Assembly (NCBI GenBank): GCA_023910605.1
Contig: JAAVVV010000001.1
Span: 2,470,698 to 2,534,697, forward strand
Source of the DNA: Bosea sp. (in: a-proteobacteria)
GTDB taxonomy: Bacteria > Pseudomonadota > Alphaproteobacteria > Rhizobiales > Beijerinckiaceae
Direction of reading: 5' to 3'
Length of the DNA: 64,000 nucleotides
Shown here: piece after piece, positions 34,501 to 44,308 of the stretch
Layout: every line of letters begins with the position of its first letter
Position numbering within the stretch: the stretch's first letter is position 1
The notes under the pieces: model-generated
Told to the model about the DNA's origin: nothing
What the model saw: the letters and a program-made list of their open reading frames with translations, nothing else
The model's database searches: none
Position numbers and translations under genes: made by a program

Positions 34501-35079
34501 TCAGCTGACCGGTGGCCCGTTCGCGGTGCCGTCAAGGCGCACCTCGGCAGCCATCTGCCCCTTTGGCCCGTCGCCGAAACGCACGAACACGAACTGGCCC
34601 GGAGTCAGATCCTGGATGCCGTAGCGACGCAGCACTTCCATATGCACGAATATGTCCGGGTGGCCTTCGCCGCGCGTGACGAAGCCGAAGCCGCGCAGTC
34701 GGTTGAACCACTTCACCATCACACGCTCATAGCCGGAGGTCGGCGTGACCTGCACATGGGTGCGCGGCAGGGGCAGTTCAGCCGGATGCAGAGCGGTGGA
34801 GTTATCCACCGAAATCACGCGCACCGCCTGCCGCCCCTTCTGCCGCGGCACGGCCTCGACCACCACGCGGGAGCCCTCCGACACCGTTCCGAAGCCATCG
34901 CGCTTGAGGATGGTCACATGCAGCAGGATGTCGGAGCCGCCCTGGTCCGGAACGAGGAAGCCGAAGCCCTTGGTCACGTCGAACCACTTCACGCGACCAC
35001 CGATCTCGATGCCCTGCTCCAGCTCGCCCCCATGCGCGGAATCCCCGGAGTCCAACAGACCTGTTCGGACATAACTCAT
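34501..35079 (-). CDS. Cold-shock protein with two CSD domains
   Basis: A 192-residue protein with two cold-shock domains. Domain 1 (about 28-92) has GRVKWFDVTKGFGFLVPD and DILLHV; domain 2 (about 119-185) has VMVKWFNRLRGFGFVTR and DIFVHM. Both keep the RNA-binding RNP1 and RNP2 motifs, so it is likely a nucleic-acid chaperone. The second of two tandem ATG codons (35079) is chosen because it has AGGA at a five-base spacing; the frame is open to 35154. The leader to 35210 is about 130 bases and could carry temperature control, which cannot be judged from sequence alone. Confidence 0.88.
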   Translation of the reverse strand: MSYVRTGLLDSGDSAHGGELEQGIEIGGRVKWFDVTKGFGFLVPDQGGSDILLHVTILKRDGFGTVSEGSRVVVEAVPRQKGRQAVRVISVDNSTALHPAELPLPRTHVQVTPTSGYERVMVKWFNRLRGFGFVTRGEGHPDIFVHMEVLRRYGIQDLTPGQFVFVRFGDGPKGQMAAEVRLDGTANGPPVS

Positions 35080-35210
35080 CATTTTCCTGTCCCGATCGTC
35101 GATCATCGACTGCCGCCCCACTGCACAACGCGATTCGTCGACTAACGATAGCATTGTTGTTGGCAGCGCACATGTCTCGCCACAAACTGCCTGTCACTGT
35201 CGACGTAACG

Positions 35211-35978
35211 TCACTCAACCCTTAGGAGTGGTTCGAGGGCCTCGCCGATGTCGCTGCGCACCACCAGATCCGCGATCGGATCATAGTCTGTAGGCTCACC
35301 GTTGACGATCACCAGCGCGGCACCCGCCCGCTTGGCGAGCAGCGGCAGCGTGGCGGCTGGATAGACCACCAGCGAAGAGCCGATGGCGAGGAACAGGTCG
35401 CATGCCTCCGCAACGTCGCGGGCGCGCCGCAGTTCCGCCTGCGGCATGGGCTGGCCGAAGCTGATCGTCGCGCTCTTGACGATTCCGTCGCAGGCCTCGC
35501 AGCGCGGCGGCGTTCCCGCCCGCTCATAGGCCGCGCGAAGCGGCGGCAATTCGTGGCGCCGCTCGCAGTCGAGGCAGGCGGCATAGGTGCCGTTGCCATG
35601 CAGCTCGATCACGCGGACGGGCTCGACGCCCGCATCCTGATGCAGCCCGTCGATGTTCTGGGTGATGATGGCGGGCATCCGGCCGGTGTTGACCAGATGC
35701 GCCAGCGCCCTGTGGCCGCGCCCCGGGCGCGCGCCGGCGAATGCGTCGTCCATGGCGAACTTGCGCCGCCAGGCTTCCTTGCGCGCCTCTGGGCTCGCGA
35801 CGAAGGCATCGAAGGGAATCGGCTTGTTCTGCATCCAAGGGCTGCCCGGCGAGCGGAAATCGGGCACGCCGCACTCGGTCGAGATGCCGGCGCCGGTGAA
35901 CGCCACCACGCTCCTGGCCTGCCGCACCATTGCCGCAAGCCGCTCGATCTGCGCTGCGGCGTCTGCGCTCGCCACCAT
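35211..35978 (-). CDS. cobB: Sir2-family NAD-dependent protein deacylase
   Basis: A 255-residue sirtuin that removes acyl groups from lysine using NAD. The NAD motifs GAGIS and TQNIDGLH, the catalytic His in IELHGNG, the zinc ligands CLDC and CEAC, and the terminal IGSSLVVYPA block are all present. The frame stays open to 37217 opposite the aminotransferase, but the ATG at 35978 is where family similarity begins and it has GAGGAAG upstream. Confidence 0.9.
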   Translation of the reverse strand: MVASADAAAQIERLAAMVRQARSVVAFTGAGISTECGVPDFRSPGSPWMQNKPIPFDAFVASPEARKEAWRRKFAMDDAFAGARPGRGHRALAHLVNTGRMPAIITQNIDGLHQDAGVEPVRVIELHGNGTYAACLDCERRHELPPLRAAYERAGTPPRCEACDGIVKSATISFGQPMPQAELRRARDVAEACDLFLAIGSSLVVYPAATLPLLAKRAGAALVIVNGEPTDYDPIADLVVRSDIGEALEPLLRVE

Positions 35979-36122
35979 TCCCGCTTCCTCGTTCTTGCGG
36001 CGTGTGTCCCCGCGCCTGGCCTGATGCCATAGCTGGCATCGCGGACGCGAAGCGCAAGATGGGTTTCGCGGCTTGCAGGCGCGGCTTGCGCATTGCGCGG
36101 CCGTCAGCTTCAGTGTCGCCCC

Positions 36123-37298
36123 ATGAGCTTTTCCATCAATCCGCTGCTGGTCGACACCGGCACCCCGCCCATCCCCGAGGCCAAGAGCTGGCTGGCCGCG
36201 TATGACGGACGGCACGGCCCCGCAATAGACCTGTCGCAGGCAGCGCCCGGCTCCGCGCCGCCCTCCGCACTGCTGGAGCGGGCCGCGCTCTTGGGCGGCA
36301 GCGCCGATGCGGCGCGCTATGGCCCGATCCAGGGCGACATGATCCTGCGCGAGGCGCTGGCGCGAGACCTGAGCACAACCTATGGCGGCGCGTTCTCGCC
36401 GGCCGACATCGCCATCACCGCCGGCTGCAACCAGGCCTTTGTCACCGTGATGATGGCCTTGGCCTGCGCTCAGGACGCGGTGATCGTGCCTACGCCATGG
36501 TATTTCAACCATCAGATGACCCTTGGCATGCTCGGCATCGCGGTCCAGCCGCTCGCCACGAGCGCTTCCTGCGGCTTCGCGCCCGATGTCGAGGCGGCCC
36601 GCGCGCTCATTGACCACCGCACCCGGGCCATCGTCCTCGTCACGCCCAACAATCCGACCGGCGCGGTCTATCCCGCCGTCCTCATCGCTGCCTTCGCCGA
36701 CCTGTGCCGGCAATCCGGCATCGCGCTCGTGCTCGACGAAACCTATCGCGATTTCATGCCGGCGGGCGCGGACCAGCCTCACGCGCTGTTCGGCAGCGCC
36801 GATTGGCGTGACACTCTGATCCACCTCTACAGCTTCTCGAAAGCCTGGGCCGTCCCGGGCTGGCGGCTGGGCGCCATCGTGGCCGGAGAGGAACGGCAGG
36901 CGCAGATCGGCAAGGTGCTTGACTGCATCCAGATCTGCCCCGCCCGCCCCGGCCAGGCGGCCCTGGGCTGGGGCATCGACGCGCTGCCCGGTTTTCGCGA
37001 GACGAACCGGCAGGACATCAACAGCCGCGCCGCAGCCTTCCGCCGCGCCATGAGCGAGCTCAATGACTGGTCCGTCGACCAGTCCGGCGCCTATTTCGCC
37101 TATGTGCGCCATCCCTTTGCGGATACGCATGCCGTGCAGGTGGCCGAGATGCTGGCGCGGCGTTGGGGGGTTCTGGCGCTGCCGGGTTCCTATTTCGGGC
37201 CAGGACAGGATGGCCACCTGCGCATGGCCTTCGCCAATGTCGGCCGGGGCCAGATCGCCGAAGCTGTGTCCCGTCTGGCGCTCGCCAGCCGGCGCTGA
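36123..37298 (+). CDS. Class I/II PLP aminotransferase
   Basis: A 391-residue fold-type I aminotransferase. VTPNNPTGAVY, VLDETYRDF and the PLP lysine motif LYSFSKAWAVPGWRLG are visible, followed by the C-terminal Arg region RMAFANVG. The amino acid substrate cannot be read from the sequence. It is divergent from the sirtuin gene and stands alone. Confidence 0.85.
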   Translation: MSFSINPLLVDTGTPPIPEAKSWLAAYDGRHGPAIDLSQAAPGSAPPSALLERAALLGGSADAARYGPIQGDMILREALARDLSTTYGGAFSPADIAITAGCNQAFVTVMMALACAQDAVIVPTPWYFNHQMTLGMLGIAVQPLATSASCGFAPDVEAARALIDHRTRAIVLVTPNNPTGAVYPAVLIAAFADLCRQSGIALVLDETYRDFMPAGADQPHALFGSADWRDTLIHLYSFSKAWAVPGWRLGAIVAGEERQAQIGKVLDCIQICPARPGQAALGWGIDALPGFRETNRQDINSRAAAFRRAMSELNDWSVDQSGAYFAYVRHPFADTHAVQVAEMLARRWGVLALPGSYFGPGQDGHLRMAFANVGRGQIAEAVSRLALASRR

Positions 37299-37307
37299 AG
37301 CCCCGGC

Positions 37308-38924
37308 TCAGCCCAGGCCGAAGCCGAAGCCGCGCCCCGGCGCCGCTTCCAGCAACGCCTTGCTGTACGGATGCTGCGGGTTGGCATAGAGCGCGCCGGT
37401 GGGGCCCTGCTCCACCACCTGCCCCTTGCTCATCACCACGATGCGATCGCAGATCTGCGCGGCGACGCGCAGGTCATGCGTGATGAACAGCACAGCGAGA
37501 TCGAAGCGCTTGCGCACGTCATCGAGCAGTTCCAACACCTGTGCCTGCACGGAAACGTCCAGCGCGGACACAGCTTCATCAGCGATCAGCAGCTCCGGCT
37601 CCATCATCAGGGCGCGCGCGATGCAGATGCGCTGGCGCTGCCCGCCGGAGAACTGGTGCGGAAACCTGTCGAGTGCGTCGGCCTTGAGCCCGACGAGCGC
37701 CATCAATTCGCCGGCCTTGCGCACGGCTGCGTCCCGCGCCATGCCGAAGTTCATGGGTCCCTCGACCATGCTGGCCCCGACGCTGCGGCGCGGATTGAGC
37801 GAGCGATACGGGTCCTGGAACACGATCTGCACCTTGCGCCGATAGGGGCGCAATTCGCGCTGCCCCATCCGCGCCACGTCAACGCCCGCGATCCTGATCT
37901 CGCCGGAGCTGGGATCGATCAGCCGCGCCACGCAGCGGGCGACAGTGGATTTGCCCGAGCCCGACTCGCCCACGATGCCAAGGGTCTCGCCCCGCCGCAC
38001 CTCGATCGTGACGTCGCTGGCGGCCTTCACCACGCGACCTTTGCGGAAGAGCCCCGTCTCGCCATAGGTCTTGGCGAGCGCGGTGGTCTTCAGCGCAACC
38101 TCCCCCGTGGTGATGGCGCTGCGCTGGGGTGGCGTGAGGCTCGGCACCGAGCCGATCAGCATCTTGGTGTAATCCTCGCGCGGGCGGCGCAGCACCTCCT
38201 GGACCGGCCCGTGCTCGACGAGCTTGCCATGCCGCATCACGGCCACGCGGTCCGCGATCTCGGCCACAACTCCGAAGTCATGGGTGATGAAGAGCACGCC
38301 CGTGCCGCGCCGCTGCTGAAGCTCGCGGATCAGCTGGAGGATCTGCTTTTGGGTGGTGACGTCGAGCGCGGTCGTCGGCTCGTCGGCAATCAGCAGCGCC
38401 GGGTCCATCACCAGCGCCGAGGCGATCATGACGCGCTGCCGCTGGCCGCCTGAAAGCTGGTGCGGATAGGCGTTGTAGAGCTGTTCGACATCCGGAAGAT
38501 GAGTGGCCCGCATCACCTCCAGGACGCGGGCCTTGCGCTCATCGGCGCCAAGCGCGGTGTGGATCGACAGCACCTCATCGACCTGGTCGCCGCAGGTCAT
38601 CACCGGGTTGAGCGCGGTCATCGGCTCCTGGAAGATCATCGCCATGCGGCTGCCGCGCAGGTCGCGCAGGCGGTCCATCGAGACGTTGGAGATGTCCTCG
38701 CCTTCGAGCACGATGCGCCCGCCGCTGCGCGTGAGCTGGCCCCTGGGCAGCAGTCCCATCACTGCCTGCGCGGTGACGGATTTGCCCGAGCCGCTTTCGC
38801 CCACGACGCAGACGATCTCGCCGCGCGCCACGTTCAGGCTCACGCCTTCGACCGCATGGGTGCGGTCGCCGCTGCGGGGCAGCTCGACCCGCAGATCCTC
38901 GATGCTCAGAACCGGCTCAGGCAT
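37308..38924 (-). CDS. Peptide ABC transporter ATP-binding protein, fused DppD-DppF
   Basis: A 538-residue protein with two complete ABC ATPase domains in one chain: Walker A GESGSGKS occurs twice (near residues 42 and 316), with two [16 protein letters not shown] signatures and two DEP Walker B sites, plus oligopeptide-type C-terminal extensions after each. The design is that of GsiA/YejF-like fused ATPases and powers the neighbouring DppB/DppC-type permeases. It starts two bases after the dppC-like stop. Confidence 0.9.
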   Translation of the reverse strand: MPEPVLSIEDLRVELPRSGDRTHAVEGVSLNVARGEIVCVVGESGSGKSVTAQAVMGLLPRGQLTRSGGRIVLEGEDISNVSMDRLRDLRGSRMAMIFQEPMTALNPVMTCGDQVDEVLSIHTALGADERKARVLEVMRATHLPDVEQLYNAYPHQLSGGQRQRVMIASALVMDPALLIADEPTTALDVTTQKQILQLIRELQQRRGTGVLFITHDFGVVAEIADRVAVMRHGKLVEHGPVQEVLRRPREDYTKMLIGSVPSLTPPQRSAITTGEVALKTTALAKTYGETGLFRKGRVVKAASDVTIEVRRGETLGIVGESGSGKSTVARCVARLIDPSSGEIRIAGVDVARMGQRELRPYRRKVQIVFQDPYRSLNPRRSVGASMVEGPMNFGMARDAAVRKAGELMALVGLKADALDRFPHQFSGGQRQRICIARALMMEPELLIADEAVSALDVSVQAQVLELLDDVRKRFDLAVLFITHDLRVAAQICDRIVVMSKGQVVEQGPTGALYANPQHPYSKALLEAAPGRGFGFGLG

Positions 38925-38926
38925 GC

Positions 38927-39796
38927 TCACATCCGCTTCGCCAGCTTGGGATCGAGCCGGTCGCGCAGACCGTCGCCCAGAATGTTCACCGACAGGATCG
39001 TCACGGCCAGCGCCACGCCGGGCCACAGCAGGTTCCACGGCGCGATCTGGAAGAGAAGGCGTCCCTCGGCCACCATGTTGCCCCAGCTCGGAATCGTCGG
39101 CGGAGTGCCCGCGCCGAGGAAGGACAGGATGGCCTCGGTCAGCATCGCCGAGGCGGCCACATAGGTGGCCTGCACGATCAGCGGCGGAATGCAGTTGGGC
39201 AGGATATGGCGGATAAGGATGAGCGGCATCGGCGTGCCGATCGACACGGCGGCCTCCACATAGGGCTCCTCGCGCACCGTCAGCACCACCGAGCGGACGA
39301 GGCGCACCACGCGCGGGATCTCCGGAACCATGATGGCGATGATCACGGTCATCAGGCTGGCGCCGGACACCGACACCAGCGCGATCGCCAGCAGAATGCC
39401 GGGAATGGCCATGAGGCCGTCCATGACTCGCATCACCACCGCATCGAGCCAGCGGATGTAGCCGGCCACAAGGCCGATCACGAGGCCGATGAAGATCGAC
39501 AGCCCGGCCACCGCAAGCCCGACCACCACGGACACGCGCGCGCCATAGACAAGCCGGCTCCAGACGTCGCGGCCGAGATGGTCGGTGCCAAGCCAGTAGA
39601 CATCCGATGCCGGACGCAGGCGCTGAAGCGGCGACATGGATGTCGGGTCACGCGTGCCCATCAGGGGCGCGAGCACGGCCGCCAGCACGATGGCGCCCAG
39701 TATGGCCCCTGCGATCGCCACGAGCGGGTAGCGCTTGAGGAACGGAAAAAGGCCGCTCAGGCGCGCCCGCGGCATCGGGATGGCTGGCGTGCTCAA
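38927..39796 (-). CDS. Peptide/nickel-type ABC permease (DppC-like)
   Basis: About 289 residues with an N-terminal cytoplasmic stretch and the OppC/DppC domains (GTDHLGRDVWSRLVYGARVSL-type block, coupling loop EEPYVEAAVSIGTPMPLILIRHILPN). The frame extends upstream through dppB, but TTG at 39796 overlaps the dppB stop (ATTGA) and has AAGGA seven bases before it; ATG at 39775 has no ribosome site. It pairs with the DppB-like permease. Confidence 0.9.
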   Translation of the reverse strand: MSTPAIPMPRARLSGLFPFLKRYPLVAIAGAILGAIVLAAVLAPLMGTRDPTSMSPLQRLRPASDVYWLGTDHLGRDVWSRLVYGARVSVVVGLAVAGLSIFIGLVIGLVAGYIRWLDAVVMRVMDGLMAIPGILLAIALVSVSGASLMTVIIAIMVPEIPRVVRLVRSVVLTVREEPYVEAAVSIGTPMPLILIRHILPNCIPPLIVQATYVAASAMLTEAILSFLGAGTPPTIPSWGNMVAEGRLLFQIAPWNLLWPGVALAVTILSVNILGDGLRDRLDPKLAKRM

Positions 39797-40731
39797 TAGC
39801 GGATCCTTGGGTCGACCAGCGTGTAGATGATGTCGATGATGAGGTTCAGCACGACATAGATCAGGGCGAAGAACAGGATGAGCCCCTGAATGATGGGATA
39901 GTCGCGCCGGGTTATGGCATCGACGACGAGGCGGCCGAGGCCGGGGATGTTGTAGACGCTTTCCGTCACCACCACACCGCCGATCAGCAGCGCCACGCCC
40001 AGCCCGATGACGGTCACGATCGGCACGGCCGCATTCTTCAGCGCGTGGCGGAACAGCACCTTGAGCTCGATCTGACCCTTGGCGCGCGCGGTGCGGATGT
40101 AGTCCTCGCCCAGCACCTCGATCACGCTGGCGCGGGTGATGCGGGCGATCAGCGCGACATAGATGAACGACAGCGTCAGCGTCGGCAGCGTGATCTGGCT
40201 GACGAACCGGCCGAAATCGACAAAGGGGCTGGTGTAGCCCTGGACGGGGAACCAGCGCAGCGTTATCGCGAAGTTGAAGATCAGGAAGTAGCCCATCACG
40301 AAGACGGGCACCGAAAAGCCCATCACGCAGATGACCATCACCAGCCGGTCGATCCAGCCGCCCGATTTCCATGCGGCCAGCACGCCCATCGGCACGGCGA
40401 CCAGCACCGAGAAGATGATGGTCGTCAGCGCCAGCATGGCCGTCGGCTCTATCCGCTGGGCTATCAGGGTCGTCACCGGCAGCCCGGTGAACAGCGAGGT
40501 GCCAAGGTCGAAACGCAGCAACTGCACGATCCAGCCGAAGAACTGCTCGTAGAGCGGTTTGGTGAGGCCAAGGGAAATGCGGATGCGCTCGACCTGATCG
40601 GGCGAGGCCGTGTCGCCGGCCAGGATCGCGGCCGGATCGCCCGACAGGCGCAGCATGAAGAAGACGATCAGCGCCACCACCCCCATGACGGGGATGGTGG
40701 ACAAAACGCGCGTGGCGATAAGCTTGAGCAT
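39793..40731 (-). CDS. Peptide/nickel-type ABC permease (DppB-like)
   Basis: About 312 residues with the OppB/DppB pattern: an N-terminal helix (LIATRVLSTIPVMGVVALIVFFMLRLSGDP), SLGLTKPLYEQF, and the coupling loop GEDYIRTARAKGQIELKVLFRHALKN. The frame extends to 40776, but the ATG at 40731 matches the family start. A hairpin (40798-40825) lies between it and the binding-protein gene. Confidence 0.9.
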   Translation of the reverse strand: MLKLIATRVLSTIPVMGVVALIVFFMLRLSGDPAAILAGDTASPDQVERIRISLGLTKPLYEQFFGWIVQLLRFDLGTSLFTGLPVTTLIAQRIEPTAMLALTTIIFSVLVAVPMGVLAAWKSGGWIDRLVMVICVMGFSVPVFVMGYFLIFNFAITLRWFPVQGYTSPFVDFGRFVSQITLPTLTLSFIYVALIARITRASVIEVLGEDYIRTARAKGQIELKVLFRHALKNAAVPIVTVIGLGVALLIGGVVVTESVYNIPGLGRLVVDAITRRDYPIIQGLILFFALIYVVLNLIIDIIYTLVDPRIRY

Positions 40732-40797
40732 GGGAGAGACGTCGTTCCGGTCATTCCGTTTCAGGCTCTTGCGCAAGCCTCAACCCCGGCCGCATTG

Positions 40798-40825
40798 CCC
40801 GCCGGCCCCATGGGGAGTCGGCGGG
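40798..40825 (-). repeat. Intercistronic hairpin between the binding-protein and permease genes
   Basis: CCCGCCG / CGGCGGG arms around an inner CCCC-AT-GGGG pairing. It lies 36 bases after the binding-protein stop with no T run, so it likely stabilises the upstream message and lowers permease expression. Confidence 0.55.
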
Positions 40826-40861
40826 ATCATGGCGCCCGTCGTGATGGCGACGAGCCTGGCC

Positions 40862-42463
40862 TCAGCCCTTCTTGATGTTCCAGAAGAAGGGCGGAGCCTG
40901 GAGGATTCCGGAGATGTTGTCGCGGAAGCCGGTCGGCACATAGAACATGCCGGTGTAGACGCTGAAGCTCTGCTCGAAGGCGCGGGCCTGCACCTGCGCC
41001 GCGATCTTCTTCTGATCGTCGAGAGTGGCCGCCTCGGCATAGGCCGTGCGCAGCTTTTCCATATCGTCGTCCTTCGACCAGCCCACCCAGGCGCCCTGCT
41101 CGCCAAGCCCGGACAAGGCAAACTGGATGACGGGATCGAGCAGATCCGCCCCTTCCCACCATGTGAAGAACATGCTCCAGCCGCCCTGATCGATCGGATT
41201 CTTGCTGGTCCGGCGCTGCAGAACGGTGGCCCAGTCCATCGCCTGCGCGTCGACATTCATGCCGATGCGCTTCAGCACATCCGCCGTGTACTGCGCCATG
41301 GCGCTCTGCACGGGAATATCGGTCGTAGCCAGCAGCACGATCTTTTCGCCATTGTAGCCTGCTGCCCGGAGCATAGCGCGCGCCTCGTCGAGCGAGGACT
41401 TCGACACCAGTTCGGAACCGGAGGTGTTTTCGAATGTCGTCCCGCATGGATAGACCGATGCGCAGGTCTTGTAGAACTCCGGATTGCCAATCGCGACCTT
41501 CAGCAACTCGCTCTGGTTGATCGCCTTGGCGATTGCGCGGCGGATGCCTGCATTTGCCGTCGGACCCTGCAGTGAATTGAACCTCCCCATGCCGAGGTTG
41601 CCGAGCGGATTGAAGTTCTGGACCTTCACCCCGGGAGCGCGGCTGATGATGGGCAGCAGATCAGCGGGCACCTGCTCATAATAATCGACCTCGCCCGAGA
41701 TCAGTGCGTTCAGCGCGGTGTTCGGATCGGGGAAATTGACCCATTCGACCCGTTCGAGATGCACCACCTTGCCGCCGGCGGCGTTGGAGGCCGGCTCCGA
41801 ACGCGGGACATACCTGGCATTGCGGTCATAGACCACGCGCGCACCGGGGCGATACTCTGCCTTGTTCCAGCGGAACGGGCCCGAGCCCATCATGTCGTCC
41901 GCGCCGAGCCGGTCGGTGACGGGCTTCTCGGCGAAGCGCTTGGGCATCATGAAAGGCACGTTGGTTGAAAGCTTGCCGATCGATTCCAGCACGAGGCCGT
42001 AAGGGCGCTTGAGCTTGATGACGATGACCTTGGGGCCATCGGTCGTCACGCTCTCGATATAGGTGAACAGGCGCCGGCCCATGCCATCCGCCTGGCCCCA
42101 GCGAATGAGCGAGGGCGCGCAGTCGGCAGATGTCACGGGCGTGTCGTCATGCCAGGCGAGGCCGTCGCGCAGCGTGATCCGGTAGGTCAGCTTGTCGGCC
42201 GAAACCTCGACACCGCTGGCCATCTGCGGCTTCACGGCAAGCTGCTCATCCTGCGCGAACAGCGTGTCCCAGATCATGTAGCCATGATTGCGCACGATGT
42301 AGCCGGTGGTGGCGACCGGATCGAGCGTGGTGAGCGCTGCGTGCGGAATCACGCGTAGCGTGCCCCGTGACGAGGCCTGCGCCATGGCCTGACCTTTCGG
42401 AAGGGCAAGGCCGCCGGTCAGCGCGGCAGCGCCGGCCATCAGTTCGCGCCGTGAAATGCTCAT
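40862..42463 (-). CDS. Peptide-type ABC substrate-binding protein
   Basis: A 533-residue family 5 solute-binding protein. The N-terminus is a Tat-type signal (SRRELMAGAAALTGG, residues about 4-18, with cleavage after AMA). It has the family pattern LDPVATTGYIVRNHGYMIWDTL, YRITLRDGLAWHDD and KTCASVYPCGTTF. It is the first gene of the dpp-like operon. The start at 42463 sets the twin-arginine signal at the N-terminus; the frame extends to 42571. Confidence 0.88.
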   Translation of the reverse strand: MSISRRELMAGAAALTGGLALPKGQAMAQASSRGTLRVIPHAALTTLDPVATTGYIVRNHGYMIWDTLFAQDEQLAVKPQMASGVEVSADKLTYRITLRDGLAWHDDTPVTSADCAPSLIRWGQADGMGRRLFTYIESVTTDGPKVIVIKLKRPYGLVLESIGKLSTNVPFMMPKRFAEKPVTDRLGADDMMGSGPFRWNKAEYRPGARVVYDRNARYVPRSEPASNAAGGKVVHLERVEWVNFPDPNTALNALISGEVDYYEQVPADLLPIISRAPGVKVQNFNPLGNLGMGRFNSLQGPTANAGIRRAIAKAINQSELLKVAIGNPEFYKTCASVYPCGTTFENTSGSELVSKSSLDEARAMLRAAGYNGEKIVLLATTDIPVQSAMAQYTADVLKRIGMNVDAQAMDWATVLQRRTSKNPIDQGGWSMFFTWWEGADLLDPVIQFALSGLGEQGAWVGWSKDDDMEKLRTAYAEAATLDDQKKIAAQVQARAFEQSFSVYTGMFYVPTGFRDNISGILQAPPFFWNIKKG

Positions 42464-42639
42464 CGTTAAACCCCTTCCGAGATCATCGCCCTGTGGCGCC
42501 GACAGACACAGCGCGTCATGCGCCTGCATCACGCGCCATCCATGAAAAACGATTACAGGACGCCATTGCACCTGCTGTCAACTTGGCTTCCAATCGCACG
42601 GTGAAGCCCGATCGTCCGGGCAGTCTCGGGAAACTGTCG

Positions 42640-44109
42640 ATGCGCCTGCTCCTTGCCATGATGAAGCACGAGACCAACACGTTTTCGCCGGTCCCGACGC
42701 CGCTTCAACGTTTCAGGGATTGGGGCCTTCAGGAGGGCGAGGACGTGGTCCGCGCCTATCGCGGCACGAATCATCCGCTCGCCGCCTATATCGATCTGGC
42801 GGCCGAGGCCGGCGCGGAAATCGTCACGCCCATCGCCGCCGAAGGCATGCCGTCCGGCTTCGTGGAACGCGAGGCCTATGATTACCTGACGGGCCGCATC
42901 CTCTCGGCGCTCGAGAACGAGGGGCCGTTCGATGCAGCCCTGCTCGATCTGCACGGCGCTATGGTTCCCGCTGGCATGGTCGATGGCGAGGGACCGCTTC
43001 TGAAGCGCATGCGCGAGATCGCGCCTGATCTGCCGATCGCGGTCACCTTCGATCCGCATGGCAACATGACCGGCGACATCATGGACAACGCCACCGTCGT
43101 CGTCAGCTACAAGACCTATCCCCACGTCGACATGTACAAGGCCGGCGAGCAGTGCGGGCGCATCATGATGCGGGCGCTCAAGGGCGAGGTGAAACCCGTG
43201 ATCGTCTGGGGCCAGGCCGGCATCCTGGCCCAGACCCTGCGCATGGGCACCGATGAGGAGCCGATGGCCGGCGCCATCGCACTATGCCGGGCCGAGGAAA
43301 GCCGCGAGGGCATCCTCGCCGCGTCGATCTTCGGCGGATTTCCCATGGCCGACATCCCGGATGCGGGGCTGTCGATCGTGGTGGTGGCCGATGCCAGCCG
43401 CCACGCCGGAGTCGAGGCGCGCGACAGGCTTCTGGCCTATGCCCGCGATCATCGGACGGACTGGTTCCATGTGCACCAGCCGCTCGAAGAGGCGGTGGCG
43501 CGGGCCAAATCGATCGTCGATGGCCCCGTGGTGCTGCTCGACCATGCCGACAATGTCGGCTCGGGCGGCTCGTCGGACGTCATGACCGTCATCGCCGAAG
43601 TGCTTCGTCAGGGGCTGGAGGGCGTCGCGATGGCGGCCCTCTGGGACCCGGAAGCCGTGAAGCTGATGCAGCAGGCGGGCGTCGGCGCCACGATCACGCT
43701 CGATCTGGGCGGCAAGACCGAACTGCCTTCGATCGGCTTTCCAGCCAGGCCGCTGCGCCTCACAGGGCGCGTGCGGCGTCTGTCGGATGGCGAGTGGACG
43801 GTGCGCGGGCCGATGTACACCGGCTCAAAGGTGACGGCAGGACCCTGTGCGGTGTTCGAGACGGGCGGCATGCAGATCGTCGTCACCAGCCTGCACCACG
43901 AACCCTGGGACGCGGGCATCCTGACCCATATCGGCATCGAGCCGGCGCATTGTCGCTACATCCTGCTCAAGAGCCGGGTGCATTACCGGGCCGGCTTCCG
44001 ACCCTTCGAGAAGCACCGCATCACCCTTGACGGCGACGGCGTCACAACTTCGGACAACACCCGCCTGACCTATAGCCATCTCAAGCCGGGCATCTATCCG
44101 TTCAATTAG
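42640..44109 (+). CDS. M81 family metallopeptidase (MlrC-like)
   Basis: A 489-residue protein of the M81/DUF1485 family, named for microcystinase C of Sphingomonas. MMKHETNTFSPVPT at the N-terminus, DLHGAMV, DPHGN, SYKTYPHVDM and DHADNVGSGGSSD are the conserved metal- and substrate-site blocks. Many genomes without microcystin degradation have such genes next to peptide ABC importers, as here, so the substrate is probably an unusual small peptide or amide taken up by the divergent transporter. The frame is open to 42367, over the divergent promoter region; the ATG at 42640 matches the family start. Confidence 0.85.
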   Translation: MRLLLAMMKHETNTFSPVPTPLQRFRDWGLQEGEDVVRAYRGTNHPLAAYIDLAAEAGAEIVTPIAAEGMPSGFVEREAYDYLTGRILSALENEGPFDAALLDLHGAMVPAGMVDGEGPLLKRMREIAPDLPIAVTFDPHGNMTGDIMDNATVVVSYKTYPHVDMYKAGEQCGRIMMRALKGEVKPVIVWGQAGILAQTLRMGTDEEPMAGAIALCRAEESREGILAASIFGGFPMADIPDAGLSIVVVADASRHAGVEARDRLLAYARDHRTDWFHVHQPLEEAVARAKSIVDGPVVLLDHADNVGSGGSSDVMTVIAEVLRQGLEGVAMAALWDPEAVKLMQQAGVGATITLDLGGKTELPSIGFPARPLRLTGRVRRLSDGEWTVRGPMYTGSKVTAGPCAVFETGGMQIVVTSLHHEPWDAGILTHIGIEPAHCRYILLKSRVHYRAGFRPFEKHRITLDGDGVTTSDNTRLTYSHLKPGIYPFN

Positions 44110-44210
44110 GCCCATTTGCCCCACCCGGGCTGGCCGCCGGCTTTGTGCTTCAACCTGTCGCGGGCGCAAGGATCAGTTAACAATATCCTTTAGCAGCAGA
44201 TTCACCCAAG

Positions 44211-44237
44211 GCGTTCACGATAACTTCCTGTGAACGC
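44211..44237. promoter_or_regulatory. Inverted repeat upstream of the mipA-like gene
   Basis: Perfect 8-base arms GCGTTCAC / GTGAACGC with an 11-base spacer, 72 bases before the start of the MipA/OmpV gene. It could be an operator or a leader hairpin. Confidence 0.4.
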
Positions 44238-44308
44238 GCCATCCGGCCGTTCGCCTGGCGACATGTCGCAGCTCTGAGCCAGCGGCCCCATCACGGTGAA
44301 TCTCGACC

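Noticed and set aside
35979-37217. Upstream extension of the sirtuin frame
   Set aside because: It is antisense to the aminotransferase and has no similarity to any family; the sirtuin starts at 35978.
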